Source of the DNA: Pseudoalteromonas sp. S16_S37
Lineage (GTDB): Bacteria; Pseudomonadota; Gammaproteobacteria; Enterobacterales; Alteromonadaceae
DNA: 64,000 bases
Direction: 5' to 3'
Assembly: GCF_014694405.1 (NCBI RefSeq)
Contig: NZ_JAAUWV010000011.1
Coordinates: 1-64,000, forward strand
Made by a program: the position numbers and the translations under genes. The notes beneath the pieces are model-generated. The model saw only the letters and a program-made list of their open reading frames with translations, did not search any database and had not been told where the DNA came from. Below, one piece after another: positions 50,229 through 60,247 of the stretch (within the stretch, counting starts at the first letter, position 1; the number at the start of each line of letters is the position of its first letter).

Positions 50229-52238
50229 ATGGCAACTGGCGAATTATTCACAATTGATCAGCTAGATATAGTGTTAAGCCGCATTTGTCATGTAAATGAT
50301 AGTAATGAGTTATTTCTGCTTCTGCCAAAGTTACTGGCGCCATATTTACAATACCAAGCGTGTGTTCTTTTAATTCCCGATGTCGATGAATCGTACATTA
50401 GTCACAGCCAAAGTGACATTGTATTTGAGCATACCTACTGGCCAGCTAGCCAAGTGTTCACTCAAGCAAAAATATTGGGAGGTACAATCGTCAGTGAACC
50501 TACAGCTGAGCTGGCATTTTCAGTGCAAGCACAGGCGCTGATGCCGCAACTAGCCAATACGCTCGTTATCTGTTTGGAAGACTCATCGGAACATGGGGTA
50601 TTTTTATTTACTCAGGCAAAATGCTTGATAGATGTAGAGCATTTAGTCATTGATACCAGCTTTAGACTGATTTTAAAACAGCTGTGTGCACGGCTCATTG
50701 CGTTAAGAAAGCTCAACCTCCAGAGTGAGCATTTTTATGACTTATTACAGCAAACCTCCTTTCAATCTCAGTTATTTAGTGAACTTGCATCAGAGTGGTT
50801 TTGGCGCACAGATAAAAGCTTAATGTTTACTCAAGTGAGTTCATTTAACGAGGACAATGAATTTTACACGCGTAATTTTATAGATAGAGCATTACTAGCC
50901 ATTGGCAATGAAAACGAACAGAAATTACAAAATAAGTGGCAACGATTCTTACACCTAATAAACCAGCATAGCGATTTTTATGATTTTGAATTTGAACTAC
51001 ATACAGAGCAAACTACATGGATTTCGCTCAGTGGTAAACCACAGTATGACGAACAAAACCATTACATTGGTTATTTAGGAATCGCCAAAGATATTACCTA
51101 TGCCAAACAGCGCGAACTGGCATACAAGAACGCCAAAGAAAAAGCCGAAAGTGCTAACTTAGCAAAATCACAATTTTTAGCTGTGATGTCACATGAGATC
51201 CGCACCCCCATGAACGCCATTTTAGGTATGGTTGAGCTACTTAATGATACCGACCTTAATGAGCAGCAAAGGCAGTGGCTTTCCTATGCACAAAGTAGTG
51301 CGACACTACTACAGGGGCTAATATCCGATGTACTCGATTTTTCAAAAATTGAGTCGGGCATACTTGAGTTAGACTTAACGAGGGTAGAGCTGAAAACACA
51401 ATTAAAATCAATCGCTGCGCAGTTTAGTGTACGCCAGTCAGAGCTACTTAAATTTACCGTAAAAATAGATGAGCAACTACCGGATTTTATCTATACCGAT
51501 ACAACACGTCTTGGTCAGATACTTTTTAATCTAATTGGCAATGCGTTTAAATATACCAGCTATGGTGAAATTACATTCGAAGCTACTCTGCAAAATGGGT
51601 TATTACTGCTGCGTGTTCAAGATACTGGTGTCGGTATAAATGAAGAAGAGCTTGAACATATATTTCAGCCGTTTACTCAAGTTGGTGAGAGTGTAAAGCG
51701 TAAACAGCAGGGGGTGGGCTTAGGTCTCAGTATCACCAAGAAAATCGTTGAGGCGATGAAAGGAGAAATAACCTGCCAGAGTAAACCGAATGAAGGGACA
51801 GTGTTTTGCGTAAAATTACCGTACGAAAATGCTCAAGAGCAGCTAGATAGTGAACCAAAAATATGCCAGTTACGTTCACTTAAGGTACTTGTTGCTGAAG
51901 ATAATCCTGCAAATCAGGTATTGATCCGTGCTCTGCTCGAAAAGTTAGGGCACCACGTTACCATTGCTGATACTGGTTCAGATGCTTTGAATAAAGCTAA
52001 ATCAACAACTTACGACTTGGTTTTGATGGACATGATGATGCCAGTGATGGATGGCCTCACAGCGACCCAATATATGAGAAAAGAGATGTCATTGGAGGTG
52101 CCCATTTTTGCTTTAACAGCCAATGCAGGGCAAGACGATAAAGAAAAATGCCTTAATGTGGGAATGGATAAAGTGCTCACTAAACCCATTCGCTTTAGCG
52201 TGTTACAAGAGGCAATTTCATCAATCTTTGTTGAATAA
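50229..52238 (+). CDS. cytoplasmic hybrid histidine kinase (GAF-like/PAS-HK-REC)
   Basis: A 669-aa hybrid kinase without membrane segments. Residues 1-155 look like a divergent GAF-type sensor, about 185-300 a PAS domain ending [16 protein letters not shown]. HisKA has [10 protein letters not shown] (near 319-328). The ATP-binding domain has an N-box [10 protein letters not shown] and the G-boxes DTGVGI and GVGLGLSI. The C-terminal receiver (about 550-665) has VLVAEDN and LVLMDMMMP. There is no Hpt domain, in contrast to V. fischeri SypF; a separate Hpt protein is encoded 1 kb upstream. It probably feeds the SypG-like regulator. Its 3' end overlaps convergent ugd by 18 bp. Confidence 0.92.
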   Translation: MATGELFTIDQLDIVLSRICHVNDSNELFLLLPKLLAPYLQYQACVLLIPDVDESYISHSQSDIVFEHTYWPASQVFTQAKILGGTIVSEPTAELAFSVQAQALMPQLANTLVICLEDSSEHGVFLFTQAKCLIDVEHLVIDTSFRLILKQLCARLIALRKLNLQSEHFYDLLQQTSFQSQLFSELASEWFWRTDKSLMFTQVSSFNEDNEFYTRNFIDRALLAIGNENEQKLQNKWQRFLHLINQHSDFYDFEFELHTEQTTWISLSGKPQYDEQNHYIGYLGIAKDITYAKQRELAYKNAKEKAESANLAKSQFLAVMSHEIRTPMNAILGMVELLNDTDLNEQQRQWLSYAQSSATLLQGLISDVLDFSKIESGILELDLTRVELKTQLKSIAAQFSVRQSELLKFTVKIDEQLPDFIYTDTTRLGQILFNLIGNAFKYTSYGEITFEATLQNGLLLLRVQDTGVGINEEELEHIFQPFTQVGESVKRKQQGVGLGLSITKKIVEAMKGEITCQSKPNEGTVFCVKLPYENAQEQLDSEPKICQLRSLKVLVAEDNPANQVLIRALLEKLGHHVTIADTGSDALNKAKSTTYDLVLMDMMMPVMDGLTATQYMRKEMSLEVPIFALTANAGQDDKEKCLNVGMDKVLTKPIRFSVLQEAISSIFVE

Positions 52239-53387
52239 GTCTCGCGTGTAAACCTTATCTTTAACATCTTCAAGTGCACTAACTATGCGATTGGCAATGA
52301 TCAAATCGCATTGCTTGAATGCTGAGAGATTGTTGCATAACGCAAATTCATCGTTAAACGGCTGTTTTAATTTAGGCTCATAAACAACTACTTGTGCACC
52401 GCTTTGGTGTAAGTGAGAAATAATATCTAAAATGGCTGACTCTCTAAAGTTATCGGAACCAGATTTCATGATTAACCGATAAACACCGATCTTTTGAGCG
52501 CCCTTAGCCAAAATTGTATTGGCGATATAGTGTTTTCTGGTTGCATTGGCAGCAACAATAGCCGCTATTACATTGCTCGGTACGCCATCGAAATTTGCAA
52601 GCAACTGCTTGGTGTCTTTTGGTAAACAATACCCTCCATAACCAAAGGAAGGGTTGTTATAGTGTGAACCGATTCTAGGGTCTAAACCAACGCCATTGAT
52701 AATTTGTTGGCTGTCTAGTCCTTTGCTTTCGCAGTAGGTATCTAGTTCATTAAAAAATGCGACTCGCATTGCTAAATAAGTATTTGAGAACAGTTTTATG
52801 GCTTCGGCTTCTGTACTGAATGTAAGCAACACATCCACATCAACTTTTTTTGCACCTTGTTTTAGCAAATGCGCAAACTGTTTAGCATTTGTTGATTGGC
52901 TTCCAACTATAATGCGAGAGGGATATAGGTTGTCATAAAGAGCCTGACCTTCACGTAAAAACTCTGGTGAGAAAATAATGTTATCGCATTCGTACTGCTG
53001 TTGCATTCTCTGAGTAAAACCAACAGGCACAGTAGATTTAATGACGATGGTAGAGTTAGGACTGAGCTGTTTTACTTGCTTAATAACTAATTCAACACTG
53101 GATGTATCAAAAAAGTTACTTTGGGGGTCGTAATCGGTTGGAGTTGCAATGATAACAAAGTCAGCATTTTCATAAGCTATATATGCGTCGCGTGTCGCGA
53201 AGATCGGATTTGCCACTGAGTGTAAAAACTCGCTGATCTGTTGGTCAACAATAGGAGACTGCTTTTGATTAATCATGTTAACGCGTTCAACGTTTGTGTC
53301 TAATGCGCAAACATGATTATGTTGCGCAAGAAGTAGGGCATTTGCTAATCCAACATAACCCAAACCAACAACTGTAATACGTGCCAT
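52221..53387 (-). CDS. ugd: UDP-glucose 6-dehydrogenase
   Basis: A 388-aa enzyme, the same length as E. coli Ugd and similar along its length. It has the NAD-binding [43 protein letters not shown], catalytic Cys in [16 protein letters not shown] and [13 protein letters not shown]. It makes UDP-glucuronate, a likely precursor of an acidic exopolysaccharide. I chose the ATG at 53387, where the Rossmann fold starts; the open frame extends 14 codons further. A TTGCA-N3-TGCAA site and an imperfect sigma54-like element precede it. Confidence 0.95.
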   Translation of the reverse strand: MARITVVGLGYVGLANALLLAQHNHVCALDTNVERVNMINQKQSPIVDQQISEFLHSVANPIFATRDAYIAYENADFVIIATPTDYDPQSNFFDTSSVELVIKQVKQLSPNSTIVIKSTVPVGFTQRMQQQYECDNIIFSPEFLREGQALYDNLYPSRIIVGSQSTNAKQFAHLLKQGAKKVDVDVLLTFSTEAEAIKLFSNTYLAMRVAFFNELDTYCESKGLDSQQIINGVGLDPRIGSHYNNPSFGYGGYCLPKDTKQLLANFDGVPSNVIAAIVAANATRKHYIANTILAKGAQKIGVYRLIMKSGSDNFRESAILDIISHLHQSGAQVVVYEPKLKQPFNDEFALCNNLSAFKQCDLIIANRIVSALEDVKDKVYTRDLFNKD

Positions 53388-53435
53388 AGTAAAACTCGCT
53401 TTATATAGGGATGTATTATTAATCAGCAAGAATTA

Positions 53436-53450
53436 TGCAGACACTAACCA
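53436..53450 (-). promoter_or_regulatory. imperfect sigma54-like element before ugd
   Basis: Minus strand TGGTTAGTGTCTGCA has TGG and TGCA, but the GG-to-GC distance is one base short of consensus. It lies about 63 bp before the ATG at 53387, with the palindrome centre 93 bp upstream. Listed because of position; it may not be a functional sigma54 promoter. Confidence 0.3.
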
Positions 53451-53513
53451 ATTAAAAAAATTGTTCTTAAAACAATTGGTTGAAGGGTGAGTAGTGAATA
53501 GAAATCAAGAAAA

Positions 53514-53540
53514 GCAACGCGCTGACGCAAAGCGCGTTGC
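53514..53540 (-). terminator. terminator of the MoxR-TgpA-NhaC operon
   Basis: A 9-bp perfect stem GCAACGCGC (53514-53522) / GCGCGTTGC (53532-53540), loop of 9. Read on the minus strand it is followed by TTTTCTTG. It lies 15 bp after the NhaC-like stop and overlaps the palindrome at 53537. Confidence 0.75.
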
Positions 53541-53549
53541 AATATGCAA
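53537..53549. promoter_or_regulatory. TTGCA-N3-TGCAA palindrome (site 7) upstream of ugd
   Basis: TTGCAATATGCAA, identical to site 2. It begins 6 bp past the NhaC-like stop codon and overlaps the terminator stem at 53514-53540. It lies about 150 bp upstream of the ugd start. Confidence 0.65.
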
Positions 53550-53555
53550 ACTAGC

Positions 53556-54878
53556 TTAAAGTATCATTGCAGCTACCCAACCGAAAACTAACAGTGGAAT
53601 GTTAAAATGAATAAACGTTGGTACAACTGAATCCCAAATATGGTCATGCTGGCCATCTGCATTTAGGCCAGACGTGGGGCCTAAAGTTGAGTCTGATGCA
53701 GGAGAGCCTGCATCGCCTAAAGCACCAGCGGTTCCAACCAGTGCGGCAGTTGCCATCACCGAAAAGCCAACTTCCATACACAGCGGTACAAATAAGGTGG
53801 CAATAATTGGCACCGTAGAAAACGAGCTGCCAATGCCCATGGTTATCAATAAGCCTACTAATAAGATCATGGCCGCAGCAAGGGGTTTGTTATCGCCAAT
53901 GAGATCAGCGCAGGTAGCTACAAGACTTGCCACATCGCCAGTTGCTTTCATAACCGATGCAAACCCTTGCGCTGAGATCATAATGAAACCTATCATCGCC
54001 ATCATCGCTACACCGCGACTGAAAACATCAGAGCTTTGCTCCCATTTAACGATACCAAATACGCTAAACATCATAACTCCGACCAGGCCACCTAAAATCA
54101 TTGACCCACTGACATTTTGTGCTACTAATGAACTTATCACCGCAATTGAGCCAATGATCATGACCTTTTTGGGGTTCTCAACCTCTTTTGCTGCCGCGGT
54201 TTCAGCGGCTTCGTTATGACGATATTCTCGCGCTTTTTTATAGCTAAAAAATACCGCAATAATAAGACCTAGTACCATACCTATGGCAGGAATAATCATG
54301 GCAATTGGTACCTGTGTGTTTAGCATGTCTAAACCGTTATCGGATAAATTTTTGTGTAATATTGAATACAGGTAGATACCGCCAAAACCATAGGGCAATA
54401 CCATATATGAAGTTGCTAATCCGAAAGTTAATATACAAGCGATTGCACGGCGGTCTAAGTTGAGGCGATTTAACAAAGTTAGTAGTGGGGGGATAAGTAT
54501 CGGGATAAAGGCGATATGCACGGGAACTAAATTTTGCGATGCAATCGCGCAGCATAAAATAACCGCCATGATAGTAAAACTCAGCATGCGAGTATGTGTT
54601 TCATCGGAATTTTCAACCGCGCTGAGTAACTTTTGCGCAAGAATATGGGTTAACCCAGATTTTGATATCGCCACCGCAAAACCGCCTAACATCGCGTAGC
54701 TTAGCGCTATTTCCGCACCACCAGACAGCCCGCTATTAAATGCGTTCATGGTATCTGTTAAACCAAGCCCTGCGCTCAATCCGGCTACCATGGCACTAAC
54801 GGTCATTGCCACAATAACATTAACCCGAACCAACGAGAGTCCAAGCATTAATATAACGCCTATAATTACTGCATTCAT
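53556..54878 (-). CDS. NhaC-superfamily Na+/H+ antiporter-like transporter
   Basis: A 440-aa membrane protein with about 11-12 segments. I chose the ATG at 54878 ([19 protein letters not shown]), which overlaps the TgpA-like stop as ATGA; a longer frame would add 33 charged residues. Family marks are [39 protein letters not shown] and [20 protein letters not shown], typical of the YuiF/NhaC-like group with an Na+/H+ antiporter N-terminal domain. The substrate may be Na+/H+ or an amino acid. Coupling to the transglutaminase operon is by overlap only, and a functional link is unclear. Confidence 0.88.
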   Translation of the reverse strand: MNAVIIGVILMLGLSLVRVNVIVAMTVSAMVAGLSAGLGLTDTMNAFNSGLSGGAEIALSYAMLGGFAVAISKSGLTHILAQKLLSAVENSDETHTRMLSFTIMAVILCCAIASQNLVPVHIAFIPILIPPLLTLLNRLNLDRRAIACILTFGLATSYMVLPYGFGGIYLYSILHKNLSDNGLDMLNTQVPIAMIIPAIGMVLGLIIAVFFSYKKAREYRHNEAAETAAAKEVENPKKVMIIGSIAVISSLVAQNVSGSMILGGLVGVMMFSVFGIVKWEQSSDVFSRGVAMMAMIGFIMISAQGFASVMKATGDVASLVATCADLIGDNKPLAAAMILLVGLLITMGIGSSFSTVPIIATLFVPLCMEVGFSVMATAALVGTAGALGDAGSPASDSTLGPTSGLNADGQHDHIWDSVVPTFIHFNIPLLVFGWVAAMIL

Positions 54879-56818
54879 ATTGTTCTCTTTGCTTTTGTTT
54901 TTATTGAATTTATCAAATTTTTGGCATGAATGTTTTGGTTTTTGCCAAAAGTTTTTCCCTGATAGCGGTTTGCACAAAAATCTGCATAAAACTGCATTAA
55001 GTCAGCGCTTTGTTCTGGAAACTGCTGCTGTAATTGCTCTATCGATTGTTTTGGCGGTGTATGCTCAAGGTCTATAGATGAAAATGAGCATAATCGACGA
55101 TAATGTTTTATCGCATCAGGCTCTTTGATACGACTATTAAATTGAATATAAAAAAATATACCTGTGAATATAATGCCCAACGTGATTATTGCTATCACAC
55201 CAGATAAGTGTTGATTATTTTTACCTAACATCGCTTCTAACATTGAGCTTTGCTTTTGCCGGTCAAAATTTAACACCCATCGCGTCCATTGATAATCCAG
55301 CTCTTCAAGCTTCAACCTTAACCAGTTTATTGCAGGGAAGCTTGAAAACGCAGCCAAGCTCATGCCTAAGTTTGATTGAAATTGGTTGGCCAAAGGTTGA
55401 TATTGAGACAATGAACCTTGCAATCTTTCGGGGGAGACCCAAGCGGTTGGGTCTAAGCGTTTCCATCCTTCATTTGGTACAAAATACTCCACCCAAGCAT
55501 GCGCGTCGTATTGATAAATGCTGAAATAGCCTTGTTTTTCATTGTATTCAGCGCCCAAATAGCCCGACACCAGCCTGGCTGGTATACCTACGCTTCGCAT
55601 CATCATGGCTACTGTCGAAGCGTAATGCCCGCAAAAACCACTTTTATAGTCAAATAAAAACTGATCAATCATATGCTCAGAGGTCGCAACTTGCGGGGTC
55701 AATGTGTAACTAAAGCCTTGCTCAACAAAGTATTTACGCATAAGTGCAATAAACTCTGCCGTAGTACCACTTTGTTTGTCCCATTGCTGTGCAAGACGTT
55801 GTGCCCGAAGATTTAATTGCTTTGGAATTGCAGTGTTATGTTGATATTGCCAGCGTGACATAGTTGGGCTGGCATCTACCTTTGCAGGCGTTACAACATA
55901 CTCTAAAGTCGCAGTGAGTCTATCTGTTCTAAACAAGGTACCAAAGTAATTACTTTGCACGTTATTAGTTGAGCTACTAGCAAACCCTAAAGCATACAAC
56001 CAGGGAGTATTGCTTGGTTGTGCAATAATACTATAAGTGGGTTGACCACCACTTTTTTCATAATTGATAGTGGCTTTTTGTAAGTTTGCGATATGCCATT
56101 GCTGTCCATCAAATTCGTCGTGTATGATGGCTCGCCAATACAGCGGGGTTTGCCCTTGTTGAATATCAACATCGTTAAATATTGCTCTAAAAGCAAGTTC
56201 ATCCGATTGCGATAACTGTGAAATACTAAACGGGCTGACAGTTTCTGATAACCCAGTTTTGGCCAGCTGCGGCCCCGGTAACTGCCAAAATGCAGGTAAT
56301 TTCGGTAAAAATAAAATTAACAACACACTCAGCACACAACTAAGCAAAATTTTCGAAACGACAAACTGGCTAGTTGCTTTGATAGTGCCTACATGCTGCA
56401 AGGTCTGCATTAAAACTAGGTTAAAGCCGAGCATGAACAGCACAAGTAACGCTATATAGAGGCTTTGCGAGAATAAAAATGCGCAAGAAAAAGTAAAAAA
56501 ATTCAATACTAAAACTTGCCGCCATTGTCTGAGCGTTTTAGCCTGCAGCACTTTTAGTTGACACGCTAGAAGCATTAACGCGACAAACACACTCACGGTA
56601 CTTTTAATACCAATCGACATCACAGTAATAGCCATACCGACTAAGGCAACGGCGTTTAAAATAGCATTGCGTACACCTTGTTTGTTTAAGCGCAGCAGCG
56701 CGATATGCCAAACAGCCAAACACACCATCAGCGCATTAAATGCAAAACCAAATGCAGTGATAGGTAGTAGTGTTATAGTTAAATAACTAAGTGTGAAAAA
56801 CAGCGCATTAGTAGTCAC
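54875..56818 (-). CDS. TgpA-like transmembrane transglutaminase-like protein
   Basis: A 647-aa protein. The N-terminal DUF3488 region has about six membrane segments (1-175). A periplasmic part follows, with a transglutaminase-like core in which Cys396 ([10 protein letters not shown]), His440 (YDAHAWVEY) and Asp456 (RLDPTAW) form the catalytic triad. A further membrane segment lies near 535-560, before a cytoplasmic tail. This matches TgpA of Pseudomonas. It overlaps DUF58 by 11 bp upstream and the NhaC-like gene by 4 bp downstream. The MoxR-DUF58-TgpA set is a recurrent operon thought to act in envelope protein maturation; its substrate is unknown. Confidence 0.93.
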   Translation of the reverse strand: MTTNALFFTLSYLTITLLPITAFGFAFNALMVCLAVWHIALLRLNKQGVRNAILNAVALVGMAITVMSIGIKSTVSVFVALMLLACQLKVLQAKTLRQWRQVLVLNFFTFSCAFLFSQSLYIALLVLFMLGFNLVLMQTLQHVGTIKATSQFVVSKILLSCVLSVLLILFLPKLPAFWQLPGPQLAKTGLSETVSPFSISQLSQSDELAFRAIFNDVDIQQGQTPLYWRAIIHDEFDGQQWHIANLQKATINYEKSGGQPTYSIIAQPSNTPWLYALGFASSSTNNVQSNYFGTLFRTDRLTATLEYVVTPAKVDASPTMSRWQYQHNTAIPKQLNLRAQRLAQQWDKQSGTTAEFIALMRKYFVEQGFSYTLTPQVATSEHMIDQFLFDYKSGFCGHYASTVAMMMRSVGIPARLVSGYLGAEYNEKQGYFSIYQYDAHAWVEYFVPNEGWKRLDPTAWVSPERLQGSLSQYQPLANQFQSNLGMSLAAFSSFPAINWLRLKLEELDYQWTRWVLNFDRQKQSSMLEAMLGKNNQHLSGVIAIITLGIIFTGIFFYIQFNSRIKEPDAIKHYRRLCSFSSIDLEHTPPKQSIEQLQQQFPEQSADLMQFYADFCANRYQGKTFGKNQNIHAKNLINSIKTKAKRTI

Positions 56819-57746
56819 ACAAAGCCTCCAAGCACTTTAATTTATGTGCCTCACCTCGGTTTGCCGAAAGCTCAAAACCTCCTAGTTTGAATGCATAGAA
56901 AGTATCGGATGCTTCAGCTTCTAAAACCAAATAACACAGTTTGGATAAGCGCTGTTCTACTGTGCCTTGTAGCTCAGCATAATCAAACCTAAGCGTTTGA
57001 GCGCCAAGTTCGCCCTCATACTCTTTTACCAAAAGCTGCTGCGACTTAGCATAGTGTTTCCAAGACACTCGATGCATATTCATGCCTGATTGGAAGGGGG
57101 TTAACTGCTTAAACTCATCAACAACCAGCGTAGAATTACTAAGTTCATCGCTGTTTTCAGTTGCGCGAAACGCATACATGGATTCATTGTTTTCTAACGG
57201 GTTTGGGTATGCGTAAATAGATTTTTTGAGATACAAATAACTCCATACACTTACCAAACCGAACGGAAAGTGACTTACAAATTTAAATTGTCCAATTAAG
57301 TGTTTACCGCGTTCAAGCCTAAGTGGTGCACTTTGAAGTACTGTTCGTTCAATACTTGGAATATGAATTGGCTCTTCCAAAGCATCATGAGCAATTGAAA
57401 AGTCTAACAAACGTTTATTTGAGGTTATTGCTAACGTGACTGAAGGCGGGGTATTACAATGTGCTGAGTTGATAGCGACTAGCTTTACCTCGCTAGCATT
57501 GAAGTTGGCATAGCCGTAGAGCAGTGCAATAATTAACAGCATTATCATGAGATAAGCCACTGCTAATAAAAGATTATTTTGATAGTTAATACCTAACAAA
57601 AAATTGAGCACACTCACACCGATAAAGCCTGTGCCCATAGTGGATGGCAGTATGTAGATGGTGTTGTGTTTAAACGCAATCGAGTCTGCTGAGTGCTTTT
57701 TTCGAATAAAACGTGCAAAAAGCTGCTTGAACATGCCGAACATCAA
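56808..57746 (-). CDS. DUF58 domain protein
   Basis: A 312-aa protein with two membrane segments close to the N-terminus (about 30-75) and the DUF58 core. The hallmark is TPFQSGMNMHRVSWKHYAKSQ followed by LLVKEYEGE (near 213-243). DUF58 proteins resemble von Willebrand A-like folds and are regularly encoded after MoxR ATPases. It overlaps the MoxR stop by 4 bp and the TgpA-like start by 11 bp, so it is made in step with both. Confidence 0.9.
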   Translation of the reverse strand: MMFGMFKQLFARFIRKKHSADSIAFKHNTIYILPSTMGTGFIGVSVLNFLLGINYQNNLLLAVAYLMIMLLIIALLYGYANFNASEVKLVAINSAHCNTPPSVTLAITSNKRLLDFSIAHDALEEPIHIPSIERTVLQSAPLRLERGKHLIGQFKFVSHFPFGLVSVWSYLYLKKSIYAYPNPLENNESMYAFRATENSDELSNSTLVVDEFKQLTPFQSGMNMHRVSWKHYAKSQQLLVKEYEGELGAQTLRFDYAELQGTVEQRLSKLCYLVLEAEASDTFYAFKLGGFELSANRGEAHKLKCLEALCDY

Positions 57747-58648
57747 AGTGGTATTTCAACCTCAGTCAAAATGTCCGATATTATTTTATCTTGTATATGG
57801 CACGGAATATTTAGCCGGTGAGCGGCAATACTTGCAAACACAGCTTGCACATCATCTTGCGTCGCATAGTCTCGTTCATCCATCAATGCCCATGCTTTTG
57901 CAGCACTGCCCAAAGCGATACTAGCACGCGGTGAAAGAGGGTCTGAAAACTTACCACTTTCGCGGGTGTAACGAACCAAAGCGAGAATATAGTCAACCAC
58001 AGCTGGTGCAAGATGAACCTGATTACATGCCATTTGTAACTCGATTAGTTTTTCTTTATCAATCACTTGCTCAACATTGATGGCACTTTGCTGCTTTAAA
58101 CCTAAGATGAGCTTTTTCTCTGCTTGTTCATCTGGATAGCCCAAGCTGATACGCATAAAAAAGCGGTCTAATTGCGACTCGGGCAGGGGATGCGTACCCG
58201 CTTGATGTAGCGGGTTTTGCGTAGCAATCACAAAAAATGGCTCAGGTAGAGGATGACTAACGCCATCAACCGTCACTTGTCTTTCTTCCATCGCCTCAAG
58301 CAAAGCACTTTGAGTTTTAGGGCTCGCTCTGTTGATTTCGTCAGCCAGCAACACCTGACTAAAAATTGGCCCTCGATGAAAATGAAACTGATGCTCTTTA
58401 GCGTTAAATATTGCCGAGCCCAAAACATCTGCCGGTAGTAAATCACTGGTAAATTGTACGCGCTGATAGCTCAGGCCAAGTACATCAGCTAAGCCATGCG
58501 AAAGCGTTGTTTTGCCCATGCCGGGTAAATCTTCGATCAATAAATGGCCACGGCATAACAAACTACACACAGCTAGCTTAATTTGTTGATCTTTGCCAAA
58601 GATAATGTGAGACAGCTGAGACGTGATAGTTTCTATTGGGTGATTCAT
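57743..58648 (-). CDS. MoxR-family AAA+ ATPase
   Basis: A 301-aa AAA+ ATPase with Walker A LPGMGKTTLS (41-50), Walker B LLADEINRASPKTQ (near 114-127) and sensor ATQNPLHQAGTHPLPESQLDRF. MoxR proteins act as chaperone-like activators working with DUF58/VWA partners, as encoded next here. Both ends overlap neighbours by 4 bp (the receiver gene upstream, DUF58 downstream). Confidence 0.94.
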   Translation of the reverse strand: MNHPIETITSQLSHIIFGKDQQIKLAVCSLLCRGHLLIEDLPGMGKTTLSHGLADVLGLSYQRVQFTSDLLPADVLGSAIFNAKEHQFHFHRGPIFSQVLLADEINRASPKTQSALLEAMEERQVTVDGVSHPLPEPFFVIATQNPLHQAGTHPLPESQLDRFFMRISLGYPDEQAEKKLILGLKQQSAINVEQVIDKEKLIELQMACNQVHLAPAVVDYILALVRYTRESGKFSDPLSPRASIALGSAAKAWALMDERDYATQDDVQAVFASIAAHRLNIPCHIQDKIISDILTEVEIPL

Positions 58649-59043
58649 GCAATCATTTCTATGCGTTTTAATACCGTATCAACTTTTTTTGCATTAAAAG
58701 GCTTTGCGATAAATCCTTTAGCACCAAGCTCCCAGGTATTTTGTACGTTCTCTAGACTGTTATGACCGGAGCACATAATAACGTGGGTGTTTGGATAATG
58801 GTCATTAATAAATTCTAAGATTTGCGTGCCGTCGGTGTCTGGGAGTTCAATATCGAGGAAGATCACATTAGGGGGATTGCTGGTGAGTAGACTTTTTGCC
58901 GATTCAAAATCCTGAGATTCAAAAATTTCTTCAAAACCTAAGTCGGTAAGAATACTACTAAGATAATCTCTAATATCTTGTGAGTCGTCGATTATTAAAA
59001 TCGGCTCCAGTGGTTTGACGAATTCCATATAACGATACTTCAT
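58645..59043 (-). CDS. response regulator, receiver domain only
   Basis: A 132-aa CheY-like receiver with IIDDS (17-21), Asp64 in FLDIELPDTDG, a serine at CSGHNS and Lys in IAKPFNAKK. No output domain. It heads the MoxR-DUF58-TgpA-NhaC operon and overlaps MoxR by ATGA, an unusual partner for this gene set. The start may be 59043 or the ATG five codons later (59028); neither has a strong ribosome-binding site. Confidence 0.88.
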   Translation of the reverse strand: MKYRYMEFVKPLEPILIIDDSQDIRDYLSSILTDLGFEEIFESQDFESAKSLLTSNPPNVIFLDIELPDTDGTQILEFINDHYPNTHVIMCSGHNSLENVQNTWELGAKGFIAKPFNAKKVDTVLKRIEMIA

Positions 59044-59377
59044 ATTGTTGGTATAAAAACATACTAAGGCATCAAAACCGCAAGCTCAATAACTTTGGCA
59101 TTACAATTCTATGTTTAAGCATAAAAACCTGAAATGTCCGATACCGTCTAGTATTGGACTTAGTTGATGGCATCTACGCATAGATGGAGATAACGGTAAA
59201 CGGACACACTAAATGGCCGATAATTTATATTATGTTAAATGATGTGTTCTATTAAAGTCGAGCTCCATTGATGTTGATTTATTTAAGATATTTTTGAGTA
59301 ATCAAACTCACCTTCGTTTATAAAATAACGAAAAATGGCTGGGATGTAATTTTCTATTTGGTCTATTACTTCTAAAG
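59044..59377. other. intergenic region with imperfect hairpin
   Basis: 334 bp without a supported gene, holding the promoter of the receiver-MoxR operon. A stem GTCCGATAC (59136-59144) / GTATTGGAC (59151-59159) with one G-T pair and a 6-nt loop is the only structure I noticed. Confidence 0.4.
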
Positions 59378-60124
59378 CTATAAAGAACCTTTTTGTTTAT
59401 CTCTTTCTCTAATGCCATCTAGCTTTGCCTGAGGCAAATTATCGTATAGTTTCTGAATATTGTTCTTTCTAGTAATAAACTCTTCAGCGATGATGTTTAA
59501 AAGGTCAAAAAGTGAAATTGCTAAGTCAGCGTCATCTTCAAGATCTATTTGTCCAGGGTGAACTGATTCATTTCCTACAACCCGTACAATGTCCATGGCT
59601 TGTTGTATTTGTGGTGCTAAACCCTGTTAAACTAATTTATTTATTTGCTTATCGATTTTTCCGTCACCAACAATGCCAGTTAAAAGAACTTGTAATGCCA
59701 ATCTTAACAATGCTGCAGAACCTTTTGGCGACTGAACCAGAATTGAGGCCGCCTCTAAATATATAGACTTAACTGCTTCAGGCATGTCTTCATTTGGCTC
59801 TGGTACTTGACTCTTCGGTGGATAAACCATCTGTTCGCCTATCCACACAGTGTGGTTGTTACATTGTAAACAATTCGAAATGCTTATTTCTGTATTCAAA
59901 AAGTGCTTTGCAAATTGAGTAGCTTGATTTCCTCCTAGATTAATCATTTTTTCACATTGAGAATGTTCAAGTGTCCATTTATTGCTTAGGTATACATCTT
60001 GTATAAAACTTAACATCAAACTAGCTAGTTGAGGTTGAGATAACCATTGATGTTCCGAATACACTCCGCAGTGTGGGCACGAGAAGCTTTCGCCTTGTAA
60101 GCTTGGTTGGCAAGTGTTTATCAT
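59378..60124 (-). pseudogene. DUF4145-domain gene interrupted by an in-frame TAA
   Basis: Two open segments in the same frame make one DUF4145 protein of about 248 codons. The first (from 60124) has a CxxC-type zinc-binding N-terminus (CPHCG near 17-21, CLQC near 84-87) and the start of the DUF4145 domain (PNEDMPEAVKSIYLEAASIL). The second has the conserved end ([20 protein letters not shown]). They are separated by one TAA at 59627-59629 plus ten sense codons ([10 protein letters not shown]) that fit the family, so no frameshift is involved; AAA to TAA would explain it. The ATG at 60124 has AAAGGA nine bases upstream. The earlier ATG at 60214 lies inside a terminator hairpin. DUF4145 often occurs in defence-related or accessory proteins of unknown function. 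Confidence 0.85.
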
Positions 60125-60200
60125 TTGTTGTAATCCTTTTAATAGGAATATTGAGTTTAGATCACTTTGTCTCCAGTAAAAAACCTCCTTAAAATCGATA

Positions 60201-60227
60201 AAAAACTCGCTCATAGAGCGAGTTTTT
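60201..60227 (-). terminator. terminator after the PstS-like gene
   Basis: A 12-bp perfect stem: AAAAACTCGCTC (60201-60212), ATA, GAGCGAGTTTTT (60216-60227). Read on the minus strand it ends in a T-run. It lies 20 bp after the stop at 60248 and overlaps the first possible start (60214) of the DUF4145 gene. Confidence 0.85.
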
Positions 60228-60247
60228 AGTGAGGTTAAATATTTTGA

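Noticed and set aside
53674..54219. 181-codon plus-strand frame
   Set aside because: Antisense to the NhaC-like transporter; no domain and an amino-acid composition expected from the reverse of a membrane protein gene.
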